Origin: UBA1756 sp045222555 | GTDB lineage: Bacteria; Bacteroidota; Bacteroidia; Bacteroidales; WCHB1-69 | DNA: 64,000 nucleotides | Assembly (NCBI GenBank): GCA_045222555.1 | Contig: JBGUYY010000088.1 | Location: 1 to 64,000 of the forward strand | Reading direction: 5' to 3' | Shown: positions 1 through 7,079 of the stretch, piece by piece | How the letters are laid out: each line of letters opens with the position of its first letter | How positions within the stretch are numbered: position 1 is the stretch's first letter | Position numbers and translations under genes: made by a program | The notes under the pieces: model-generated | What the model saw: only the letters and a program-made list of their open reading frames with translations | What the model was told of the DNA's origin: nothing | Database searches by the model: none

Positions 1-689
1 GATTCACAACTCAGCCACATCGGGGTATGGCAAAACCGGTGTTGTTTAGCATGCAAAGATACAATTTTTTTGAAAGCGATTCACAACCTGGTTGGCCTTT
101 ACCATCAAATACAACGGTTGTTTAGCATGCAAAGATACAATTTTTTTGAAAGCGATTCACAACAAGGGATGAAGCGCATCCCGGACGGAAGCGGTTGTTT
201 AGCATGCAAAGATACAATTTTTTTGAAAGCGATTCACAACGCGTGCCACAATCAAAGATTCAATCTCCTTGTTGTTTAGCATGCAAAGATACAATTTTTT
301 TGAAAGCGATTCACAACCGAACGTGGCCGCCGTATTGGTGTACAAATGTTGTTTAGCATGCAAAGATACAATTTTTTTGAAAGCGATTCACAACTACGTA
401 CCCTAAACCTATTTTCTGACTGCGTTGTTTAGCATGCAAAGATACAATTTTTTTGAAAGCGATTCACAACCAGCTATGACGGGGCGAAAATAGAGCTTGT
501 GTTGTTTAGCATGCAAAGATACAATTTTTTTGAAAGCGATTCACAACTTTCTCCGCTGCATTGTTCTTCACCATAGCGTTGTTTAGCATGCAAAGATACA
601 ATTTTTTTGGATAAGTTTGGCGGCGCCTCGGCAAATCGAGCAAGCTCGTTTGCGCTCGGCTGGCACAAACTTTGAAAGCGATTCCCAAC
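1..689 (-). CRISPR. CRISPR array end, 47-bp repeats, type II-C-like
   Basis: Seven complete, identical 47-bp repeats lie at 41-87, 117-163, 194-240, 271-317, 348-394, 424-470 and 501-547. A partial repeat (1-10) is at the window edge and a disrupted last repeat spans 578-689. Eight spacers of 29-30 bp separate them (11-40, 88-116, 164-193, 241-270, 318-347, 395-423, 471-500, 548-577). Read on the minus strand the repeat starts GTTGTG and ends ACAAC, and its length and ends resemble Bacteroidota type II-C (Cas9) arrays. The degenerate unit at the right suggests that the trailer is here and that the leader and cas genes lie left of the window; no cas gene is visible. On the minus strand each repeat contains TTG-N22-TATCTTTG, a match to the Bacteroidota promoter, so strand is given as minus by inference. 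The subtype call rests on repeat form alone. Confidence 0.95.
610..670. repeat. 61-bp palindromic element splitting the last CRISPR repeat
   Basis: The last repeat matches the consensus from 578 to 609, then breaks off, and its second half resumes at 671-689 with one mismatch (CCCAAC for CACAAC). The 61 intervening bases are GC-rich, unlike the repeat, and contain the inverted repeat CGAGCAAGCTCG inside a longer imperfect stem (CAAA...TTTG). TTTG is present on both sides of the insert (606-609 and 671-674), as a short target duplication would leave. From memory, similar CGAGCAAGCTCG palindromes recur in intergenic regions of Bacteroidales genomes. No transposase is encoded, so movement would have to be in trans. 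Confidence 0.7.
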
Positions 690-710
690 AGATTTGGGAG
701 TGAGGCAAAC

Positions 711-794
711 TCTATTAATTTTTTCGTCAAGCTCTGTTACTTTTTCGCTGAGGTTGGTTACTTTTTAGTCGAACTTGGTTACTTTTTCATCAAG
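711..794 (-). repeat. Four 21-bp tandem repeats (heptad coding)
   Basis: Units at 774-794, 753-773, 732-752 and 711-731 on the minus strand follow the pattern CTnGAnGAAAAAGTAACnAA. Each encodes one seven-residue coiled-coil heptad with hydrophobic residues at positions 1 and 5. The second unit carries the in-frame stop. Confidence 0.75.
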
Positions 795-863
795 GTCTGA
801 CACCTTTACCTTCCGGTAGATGATGGTACGGAAGTCTTCGGCTTGATGGGAACTCGGGGGCAT
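711..863 (-). pseudogene. Decayed short coiled-coil gene
   Basis: An ATG at 863, eight bases after the stop of the SanA-like gene, opens a frame whose first residues include QAEDFRTIIYRKV. It then enters heptads of the type LDEKVTK. The frame stops at TAA (765-767) after 32 codons, but the same frame continues through two more heptads on the far side (LSEKVTE, LDEKINR). Comparison of the units shows that the stop sits where the others have GAA, so it looks like a GAA-to-TAA nonsense change. The family is not recognised. It may be the end of a longer protein whose remainder was lost when the CRISPR end was rearranged. Confidence 0.5.
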
Positions 864-870
864 GGAGACC

Positions 871-1527
871 TTAATCTTCGCAAGCAGCGATCATATCTGT
901 CGGTGCCAGATGCCGGATGCTGTCCTTGTACTCGGTGGTTTGACCGTCAGGGATGGCAACGGGATCGCCCCAATAGCGGGGATTCTTGTTAGTGGCCACA
1001 TCCCAAACGACCTTCACTTTGGCGAGCGATTCGCGGATGTGGTTCTTCAGATACGACCGCCTATAGCTGACATCCTGCGCATTGAAAGCGATGGCATCCA
1101 TCCCCTTCTTCCGTGCGATATATACCGCCCTTTCGTTGTGCCAGTATTGGGAGATGACCGAGTCGGGAACGCCCAAGGCTATCAGCGACTGCCGCATCTC
1201 TTCGGGTTCGTTGTATCCGTGCCGGTGGTTGTCGCCGCTGATGAGAATGTACGAGATCTTGCTAGCGAAGTACAGACTGGCGGCGGCGCTGATGCGATAA
1301 TCATAATATCGATTGCGGTTCCCGTTGGCCATAGTGGGCGAAGTGCCTAACAGCACTCCCACTTGGCTGTATGGAATCTCCTGCACGTTGCTGTACAGAT
1401 GTCCCTTCGCGCTATGTTTTACAATGGCATTGCAGATGCCGACAACAGCAGCGGCTGCCGCCAAGCAAATCAATCCGCCCCAAAGGAGACGGCGCACCAC
1501 CTTGCGCCAACCGGTTGCTTTTTTCAT
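871..1527 (-). CDS. SanA/YdcF-family protein with internal deletion
   Basis: Resembles SanA, a DUF218/YdcF inner-membrane protein linked in enterobacteria to envelope barrier function. One N-terminal membrane segment (about residues 13-31) is followed by family motifs: VGVLLGTSP, YRISAA, ILISGDN, YNEPEEMR, then HNERAVYIARKKGMDAIAFN and a C-terminal RYWGDPVAIPDG. Compared with E. coli SanA as I recall it, about 29 residues are missing between residues 125 and 126. This removes the DYAGFRTLDSxVR core that normally lies between the NEP segment and the H-ERA helix. The frame is intact, so this is an in-frame deletion. The fold may be compromised. A decayed coiled-coil gene follows downstream. The family call is firm, function doubtful. 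Confidence 0.8.
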   Translation of the reverse strand: MKKATGWRKVVRRLLWGGLICLAAAAAVVGICNAIVKHSAKGHLYSNVQEIPYSQVGVLLGTSPTMANGNRNRYYDYRISAAASLYFASKISYILISGDNHRHGYNEPEEMRQSLIALGVPDSVISQYWHNERAVYIARKKGMDAIAFNAQDVSYRRSYLKNHIRESLAKVKVVWDVATNKNPRYWGDPVAIPDGQTTEYKDSIRHLAPTDMIAACED

Positions 1528-1590
1528 AGTCTCACAATCTAATTTGTCAACTTTTCTCTGTAATTTTTCCCGAATTAGAAATCTACTCTT

Positions 1591-2226
1591 CTACTCCAAC
1601 TTGAAAGTGATGGGCAGTTGGAAATATGAACGGCGCGGCCGACCATTTTCCTCTCCAGGCTTCCATTTCGGCATGGTTTTCACCACCCGAATAGCCTCTT
1701 CGTCAAGAGCCTCGCAGACACTATGCACCACGGTTATCGCAGAGATGGTGCCATCTTCCTCCACCAAAAATTCAAGCAGCACCACACCCTGCTGTTGTTT
1801 CTCTTGAGCTTCTTTTGGATAGTGACAGTTTTCTGCGAGAAATGCCCGTAAAGCATCCGTGCCACCAGGAAACTCAGCTCTTACTTGTATACGTCCCACT
1901 ACAAGTTCTTCATAGTTACCTGCAAATCCATCCAGTAATGTCTCGCAATGGGTACTATCCTGAGGATTCACGTTTTGGGCCTGCGCGACTGACACACCCG
2001 AAAGCGCCAGTCCCATCGCCACGCCAACAATGGCCACCTTTTGGGAAAGACTCTGCCGTTGCGTGAGCACTTGCTCCAGTTGCCGCACCTCCGCCTCGCA
2101 GCGTGGACACGTGCCAGGGCATTCCCCCTCGAAGGTACAATCAGGAATCTCCAAGTCAATGCCGTTGGCCGCCGCCACCTCACGCCGCACCGACTTTAAA
2201 TACGAACAAATTTGCTTTCCTTTCAT
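1591..2226 (-). CDS. TonB C-terminal domain protein with Cys cluster
   Basis: A 211-residue energy-transducer-like protein. I chose the start at 2226 (MKGKQICSYLKSVRRE) because the -7 box at 2265-2272 lies 39-46 bases upstream, inside the longer open frame. The N-terminal part carries a four-cysteine cluster (about residues 30-43, ending CPGTCPRC) and a short helical stretch. A membrane segment follows (about 63-83), then a TonB C-terminal domain (about 120-211) with YPKEAQEKQQQGVVLLEF, EDGTI and a MPKWKPG motif. Such domains pass proton-motive-force energy to outer-membrane receptors. The periplasmic linker is very short, which is common in Bacteroidota paralogues. The cysteine cluster would be cytoplasmic and may bind metal. 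No ExbB/ExbD is nearby. Confidence 0.8.
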   Translation of the reverse strand: MKGKQICSYLKSVRREVAAANGIDLEIPDCTFEGECPGTCPRCEAEVRQLEQVLTQRQSLSQKVAIVGVAMGLALSGVSVAQAQNVNPQDSTHCETLLDGFAGNYEELVVGRIQVRAEFPGGTDALRAFLAENCHYPKEAQEKQQQGVVLLEFLVEEDGTISAITVVHSVCEALDEEAIRVVKTMPKWKPGEENGRPRRSYFQLPITFKLE

Positions 2227-2264
2227 GGTGAATTGTTTTTTATTGATATAGTTTATATCGGTGG

Positions 2265-2272
2265 CAAAATTA
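2265..2272 (-). promoter_or_regulatory. -7 box for TonB-like gene
   Basis: TAATTTTG on the minus strand fits TAnnTTTG and lies 39-46 bases before the chosen start at 2226. It diverges from the box at 2298-2305. Confidence 0.55.
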
Positions 2273-2297
2273 CGCATTTTTTTGTATGAAAAATTTG

Positions 2298-2305
2298 TAT
2301 TTTTG
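2298..2305 (+). promoter_or_regulatory. -7 box for MurL-like gene
   Basis: TATTTTTG fits TAnnTTTG and lies 18 bases before the ATG at 2323. The only upstream TTTG (2281-2284) is closer than usual for a -33 element. Confidence 0.55.
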
Positions 2306-2322
2306 CGTAGAAAAATAAACCT

Positions 2323-3591
2323 ATGCAAAACCAAACTCTTTTCGACCAACTACGGCAGCAACATCCGACCTTCACCTACAAAGGATTTCAATATCAATAT
2401 TCTGAAAATCAAGTTGATATAACTTTCGATTTTCGGATTGGAGACCAGATTCGGTTCACCCCGGCCATGCACCTTGCACCCGGCAAGCACGGCATCCAGC
2501 TCGAAGATCCGAAACTTTTGGAAGGCCTCATCTTCCATATCGGCCTCATCGAGCTCATCAGCTACTGGAAAGCCGCCTGCTGCCCCACCGTGCACATCTG
2601 CGGTTACCGCCTCACAGATGCCCAACAACAATGGTGGAAAAAACTCTACTGGAAAGGTTTGGGAGAATTTTTCTATCAGAATAGCATTTCTTCTGACATT
2701 GAACACTTTATGACCTTTTCCTTCGATGAAGACGCCACCCCCATCGAGGCCTTTCTATACCAAAAAGTGGCAGAGTCGAAGCGAGTCATCGTGCCGATAG
2801 GAGGAGGAAAAGACTCCGTGGTAACCTTGGAGCAACTGAAACATGACCGCGAAATCGTGCCGTTCATCATCAACCCGCGCGGAGCAACGCTCGAATGTGC
2901 GCGAGTGGCCGGTTTCCCGACCCTGGACGACATCGTGGTGCTGCGCCGCCAGATTGACCCTATGCTGCTGGAACTCAACCGGCAGGGCTTCCTCAACGGA
3001 CACACCCCATTCTCCGCCATGCTGGCCTTCTACTCGCTGCTGGTGAGCACCGTGACCGGCGTGCGCGACGTGGCCCTCTCCAACGAATCGAGCGCCAACG
3101 AACCCACCATCCCCGGCACCGAAATCAACCACCAGTATTCCAAGTCGGTGGAGTTTGAAGAGGATTTCAGACATTATGTAAAAGAAAATATTCACGATAT
3201 TAACCACTATTACAGTCATTTACGACCTTACAGCGAACTGCAAATCGCCCAGTTTTTTGCACAGTATCCCCAATATTTCGAGGTTTTCAAAAGCTGCAAC
3301 GCCGGCAGCAAGACCGACATCTGGTGCTGCAACTGTCCGAAATGCCTTTTCGCCTACCTCATCCTTTCGCCTTTCATAGATGACGCCACCATGATCCACA
3401 TCTTTGGCGAGGACCTGTTGGACAAACCGTCGCTACAGCAATATTTTGACGAACTGACAGGAATTGCCGAAAACAAACCCTTCGAATGCGTGGGCACCGT
3501 GGACGAAGTGAACCGCGCTTTGGGCATGATGGCCGAGAGTAGAAGAGGTAAGTATTTGATTGAGCGTTGGTTATCGATGAAAAAGAATTAA
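2323..3591 (+). CDS. murL: Probable UDP-MurNAc-L-Ala-L-Glu epimerase (MurL family)
   Basis: A 422-residue cytoplasmic protein resembling MurL, which in Xanthomonas inverts the terminal L-Glu of UDP-MurNAc-L-Ala-L-Glu so that D-Glu enters peptidoglycan without a free glutamate racemase. Motifs I associate with the family are present in order: VPIGGGKDS (about 156-165, a PP-loop-like ATP site), LNRQGFLNGHTPFSA, NESSANEPT, EINHQYSKS, FKSCN, WCCNCPKC (about 333-340), FIDDATMIHIFGEDLLD and KPFECVG. Length fits the family. It is flanked by its own promoter and unrelated genes. The partner ligase MurD2 is not in the window. The call rests on recalled motifs; a generic PP-loop ATPase is the alternative. 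Confidence 0.72.
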   Translation: MQNQTLFDQLRQQHPTFTYKGFQYQYSENQVDITFDFRIGDQIRFTPAMHLAPGKHGIQLEDPKLLEGLIFHIGLIELISYWKAACCPTVHICGYRLTDAQQQWWKKLYWKGLGEFFYQNSISSDIEHFMTFSFDEDATPIEAFLYQKVAESKRVIVPIGGGKDSVVTLEQLKHDREIVPFIINPRGATLECARVAGFPTLDDIVVLRRQIDPMLLELNRQGFLNGHTPFSAMLAFYSLLVSTVTGVRDVALSNESSANEPTIPGTEINHQYSKSVEFEEDFRHYVKENIHDINHYYSHLRPYSELQIAQFFAQYPQYFEVFKSCNAGSKTDIWCCNCPKCLFAYLILSPFIDDATMIHIFGEDLLDKPSLQQYFDELTGIAENKPFECVGTVDEVNRALGMMAESRRGKYLIERWLSMKKN

Positions 3592-3625
3592 CCCTTAGGA
3601 TATTCATCAAAAGCGGACGATTTTA

Positions 3626-3656
3626 TTTGGGGATTCCGAATTAAATTGTATTTTTG
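3626..3656 (+). promoter_or_regulatory. Promoter of trkA-trkH
   Basis: TTTG (3626-3629), a 19-base spacer and TATTTTTG (3649-3656): a textbook Bacteroidota -33/-7 pair, 25 bases before the trkA start. Confidence 0.8.
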
Positions 3657-3680
3657 CCGCTTGACTAAAAAGTAAAGAAT

Positions 3681-4379
3681 ATGTCGAACGAAAGATTTGC
3701 GATTATCGGTGCAGGGCATTTCGGCTCTTCGATTGCTATTGCACTGTCACAGAGCGGTGCAGAGGTGTTGGTCATTGACTCTGACATCAATGTGATACAG
3801 GACATTTCGGATGATGTGGCGTATGCGGTGTGCATTGATGCGACCAACAAGAAGGCGCTGATTGCCGAGAACATTCAGGATTTTGACGTAGTGGTGGTGG
3901 CCATCGGCAACGACTTTGTGAAGCGGTTGCTCTGCACGGCCAACCTGATGGACCTGAACGTGAAGCGCATCATCTGCCGCACGATGGGCAAGAACCAGCG
4001 TATCATCTTGGAGAAGATGGGCGTGACGGAATTCCTATCCCCCGAAGACGAAATCGGCACACTGTTTGCGGAACGCTTGCTGAACCCGAGTGTGGTGTCG
4101 TATCTGCAGCTGCCCGACGGCTACCGTATCGCAGAGATCATCGCCCCGCAGCGGCTCATCGGCATGACCATCGCCGACCTGAACCTGCGTGACGCCTACC
4201 GTCTGAGTTTGATCACCATCCGGCGCAACTTCGCCGACTCGCCGACCCCCACGCAGAGCAATGCCACCGGCCACACCCTCGGCGTGCCCGACACCTCCAC
4301 CGTCATTGAGGAGAAGGACTGCTTCGTGATTTTCGGCCTCACCCGCGACATCGAAAACTTCATCAAGAAAAACCAGTAA
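3681..4379 (+). CDS. trkA: Trk/Ktr potassium uptake NAD-binding subunit
   Basis: A 232-residue cytoplasmic regulator of the potassium channel encoded next. The N-terminal RCK domain has the Rossmann motif IIGAGHFGSS (about 8-17), the acidic residue ending beta-2 in VLVIDSD, and DATN. A C-terminal RCK_C domain (about 140-230) follows, carrying an insertion rich in Thr, Pro and Gly (near 195-210). One RCK_N plus one RCK_C makes it KtrA-like in size, not the doubled TrkA of E. coli. It is separated from the membrane subunit gene by 4 bases, so the pair is co-transcribed from the promoter at 3626-3656. Confidence 0.92.
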   Translation: MSNERFAIIGAGHFGSSIAIALSQSGAEVLVIDSDINVIQDISDDVAYAVCIDATNKKALIAENIQDFDVVVVAIGNDFVKRLLCTANLMDLNVKRIICRTMGKNQRIILEKMGVTEFLSPEDEIGTLFAERLLNPSVVSYLQLPDGYRIAEIIAPQRLIGMTIADLNLRDAYRLSLITIRRNFADSPTPTQSNATGHTLGVPDTSTVIEEKDCFVIFGLTRDIENFIKKNQ

Positions 4380-4383
4380 CGGC

Positions 4384-6183
4384 ATGAGGTGGCCTGAGAT
4401 GAGAAAATGGAGGAAAGCGCAGTGGCTGCTGGCGAACAACCGGCAGCGCATCGACCTCGTATTGCGTTCCCTCTCCTTCCCCATCACACTGGCCGCCGTC
4501 GTCTGCATCATCATCCAGCATGGCTGCTTCCTCACCGATGGCCAGACGGTTTGGACCTCGGCTATGGTGACCATCGCATACGCATTTTTCTTTTTCAAAT
4601 TCCTCCTCCGCGCCTGCTACTACGAGACCAAATTCACTACCTACCTGAAAAACAACATGATGGAACTTGTCATCATCGCAGTGTTCCTTCTTGTCTCTAT
4701 TTTCAGCCGACAGCTACAACAACTTTTCTCTATCCCTGATGCCACTTTCCCGCACTATCGGCAGCTGTTTTACCATCTTTACTACCTTATTATTTTCTTT
4801 GTAGAGTTAGCCAAAGTAAGCGCCTTCCTGAAAAAAATCAACATGAGTCCGCCGCTGCTGATGATGGTGTCGTTCTTCCTGCTGATTGCTTTCGGCACGC
4901 TGCTGCTGCTCATGCCCAAGGCCACCACCCACGGCATCACCTTTGCTGACGCGCTCTTCACGGCCACCAGCGCCAGTTGTGTCACGGGCCTCACCTCGGT
5001 CAACACAGCCCTCAGTTTCACCACCACAGGGCACATCATTCTACTGGTACTGATGCAGTTAGGTGGTATGAGCATCCTCTCCTTTGCAACCTTCTTCATC
5101 TCCTTCCTCTCGCATTCCTACACAGGACTTCGCTATCAATATATGGTGAAAGACATGCTCTCCACCAACCGCGTGTCGGACTCCTTCTCGTTCCTGCGTG
5201 AAATCATCATGATGACCTTCGTCATCGAAGGGGTGGGGGCGATATTGCTCTACATGTATTGGCGCACTACGGGATTGTTTTCCAGCGACAGCGAGACCAT
5301 CTTCTACGCCATTTTCCATGCCATTTCGGCCTTCAACAATGCCGGATTCTCGCTTTGGCCGACGGGACTGATGGACCAGGCCATTGTGAGCAGCTATTTC
5401 CCGCAGATGATCATCATGATTTTGGTCTTCGCCGGCGGTATCGGTTATGTGGTGCTTCGCGACTTTTTCGACCGTCGTGTCATTGCAGAACGGAAGAAAA
5501 AGAGATGGATGAAGCTCGCCGACGGCACCCACATCGCACTGATCACCTCCTTTGCCATCATCATTGTGGGCACCATATTATTCTACGCATTAGAATACAA
5601 CAACACCTTAGCGAAAAGCACGGGCTTTGAGAAATTTTTCTCCGCTTTGTTCCAAATCACGGCAGGCCGAACGGCAGGTTTCAACATTGTAGATATCAAT
5701 GCCATCACCGTTCCTTCCCTGCTCATCTTCATCATCATTATCTTCATCGGAGCCTCCCCGGGTTCTACGGGCGGCGGTATCAAAACCACCACCTTCTTCG
5801 TCATCATCAAGTCACTTTTCGCCACCATCCAAGGAAAAAGCAAAATTGAATTCCGCAAGAAAACCATCCCCTTCCAAATTGTGGATAAGGCCTACTCCAT
5901 CGTGGTGATGTCGCTCGTTTTCATCGTCACCTCCACCATCATACTCTGTATCATCGACCCGCAAATTCCGCTGAAAAACACCATGTTTGAAGCCGCCTCC
6001 GCCTTCACCACCTGCGGTCTCTCCACCGGCTGCATCGACCAGTTCTCGGATGCCGGGAAATTGGTGCTCACCATCAACATGTATATTGGAAGAATCGGCA
6101 CCTTAACCTTCGCTTACGCCCTCAGCAAGCGTGTGAAAGAGACCAAACACGAATATCCTGAGACCTATTTTATGGTGGGTTAA
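4384..6183 (+). CDS. trkH: Trk/Ktr potassium channel subunit
   Basis: A 599-residue integral membrane protein of the TrkH/KtrB superfamily that conducts K+ under control of the preceding RCK protein. The four pore loops can be recognised, each with its central Gly: SCVTGLT (about 195), FNNAGFS (about 315), GRTAGFN (about 428) and TTCGLSTG (about 541). The conserved GASPGSTGGGIKTTT segment follows the third loop. About 100-150 N-terminal residues add extra membrane helices before the core, making it longer than KtrB. The start at 4384 lies 4 bases after trkA; an internal Met at codon 6 is an alternative. Confidence 0.92.
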   Translation: MRWPEMRKWRKAQWLLANNRQRIDLVLRSLSFPITLAAVVCIIIQHGCFLTDGQTVWTSAMVTIAYAFFFFKFLLRACYYETKFTTYLKNNMMELVIIAVFLLVSIFSRQLQQLFSIPDATFPHYRQLFYHLYYLIIFFVELAKVSAFLKKINMSPPLLMMVSFFLLIAFGTLLLLMPKATTHGITFADALFTATSASCVTGLTSVNTALSFTTTGHIILLVLMQLGGMSILSFATFFISFLSHSYTGLRYQYMVKDMLSTNRVSDSFSFLREIIMMTFVIEGVGAILLYMYWRTTGLFSSDSETIFYAIFHAISAFNNAGFSLWPTGLMDQAIVSSYFPQMIIMILVFAGGIGYVVLRDFFDRRVIAERKKKRWMKLADGTHIALITSFAIIIVGTILFYALEYNNTLAKSTGFEKFFSALFQITAGRTAGFNIVDINAITVPSLLIFIIIIFIGASPGSTGGGIKTTTFFVIIKSLFATIQGKSKIEFRKKTIPFQIVDKAYSIVVMSLVFIVTSTIILCIIDPQIPLKNTMFEAASAFTTCGLSTGCIDQFSDAGKLVLTINMYIGRIGTLTFAYALSKRVKETKHEYPETYFMVG

Positions 6184-6246
6184 TTTTATAAATAATTGAT
6201 TTTTAATTAATTATAGAAGAAAATAAATTTTTCTTCAAAAAAAGGC

Positions 6247-6274
6247 TTGAAAATCAAAAATTGTTGTATTTTTG
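6247..6274 (+). promoter_or_regulatory. Promoter of tRNA-Glu(CTC)
   Basis: TTG (6247-6249), a 17-base gap and TATTTTTG (6267-6274), 12 bases before the tRNA 5' end. Confidence 0.7.
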
Positions 6275-6286
6275 CAGTCTCAAACT

Positions 6287-6363
6287 GGCGCATTCGTCTA
6301 GTGGTCCAGGACGTCAGATTCTCAGTCTGAATATCAAGGGTTCGACTCCCTTATGCGCTACCA
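6287..6363 (+). tRNA. tRNA-Glu(CTC)
   Basis: A full cloverleaf: acceptor GGCGCAT pairs with ATGCGCT with a G-U at position 1-72. The anticodon stem TCAGA/TCTGA encloses loop TTCTCAG with anticodon CTC (6321-6323). The T-loop region GGGTTCGACTCCC is standard. The 3' CCA is encoded (6361-6363), unlike in the tRNA-Glu(TTC) gene at 9941-10015. A promoter and a terminator bracket it as a single-gene unit. Confidence 0.95.
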
Positions 6364-6364
6364 C

Positions 6365-6393
6365 GGCAGAATTTATATTCTGCCTTTTTTTTT
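6365..6393 (+). terminator. Rho-independent terminator after tRNA-Glu
   Basis: Stem GGCAGAAT/ATTCTGCC with a 4-base loop (6365-6384), followed by nine T. Confidence 0.9.
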
Positions 6394-6411
6394 CGTAAAA
6401 AGAAGAAAAAT

Positions 6412-7068
6412 ATGCTGGTAATTTTCGATCTGGACGGCACCTTGCTCAACACGCTGGAAGACCTGGCCACCTCGGGCAACCACATCCTCGCCCGCCACGG
6501 CTACCCCACCCACCCCACCGAAGCCTACAAGATGTTCGTGGGGAACGGCATCCGCAAACTGGTGGAAAGAATCCTGCCGGAAGAGTGTCGCCGAGAAGAC
6601 ACCATTTCCACTCTGTATCAGGAATTTCTTGAATACTACGACCTTCACAAAATGGACCAGACTGTGCCATATTCTGGCATTTCTGAACTATTGGAGGGGA
6701 TGCAGAACCAAGGCATCAAACTGGCCGTAGCCTCCAACAAGGCGCACGAGGCCATGGGGCCGCTGATGCGGCACTACTTCCCCACCATCCGTTTTTCGGC
6801 GGTGCTGGGTTATCGTCCGGGCGTGCTGCCGAAGCCCAATCCGGGCATGGTGTTCGAGATCATCGAAGCCGCGAGAGAGACGCAGGACAGCACCCTCTTC
6901 GTGGGCGACAGTTGTGTGGACATGGAGACGGCCTCGCGGGCGGGACTGAAGAAAGTGGGTGTGCTGTGGGGCTATCGCACCAAAGAAGAACTCGTGAATG
7001 CCGGGGCGGATTACATCCTAGAAAAGCCGGAACTCACGAGTTTCAATAAGATTCTTCAATTTATGTAA
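6412..7068 (+). CDS. HAD hydrolase, phosphoglycolate phosphatase-like
   Basis: A 218-residue cytoplasmic HAD-superfamily phosphatase of the Gph/PGPase subgroup. Motif I is FDLDGTLLNT (nucleophile Asp6, acid Asp8), motif II is the Ser/Thr-containing AVASNK, motif III the Lys in LPKPNPG, and motif IV GDSCVDMETA. A helical cap lies between motifs I and II (about residues 15-85). Close relatives dephosphorylate 2-phosphoglycolate, but pyrophosphatase or other small-phosphoester substrates are equally possible. Convergent with ffh, with only 11 bases between the stops. Confidence 0.85.
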   Translation: MLVIFDLDGTLLNTLEDLATSGNHILARHGYPTHPTEAYKMFVGNGIRKLVERILPEECRREDTISTLYQEFLEYYDLHKMDQTVPYSGISELLEGMQNQGIKLAVASNKAHEAMGPLMRHYFPTIRFSAVLGYRPGVLPKPNPGMVFEIIEAARETQDSTLFVGDSCVDMETASRAGLKKVGVLWGYRTKEELVNAGADYILEKPELTSFNKILQFM

Positions 7069-7079
7069 TACAGCGGACG

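Noticed and set aside
474..730. Short minus-strand frames reading through the CRISPR repeats and the palindromic element
   Set aside because: The coding capacity comes from repeat and palindrome DNA. Similar spurious peptides arise wherever this kind of element occurs.
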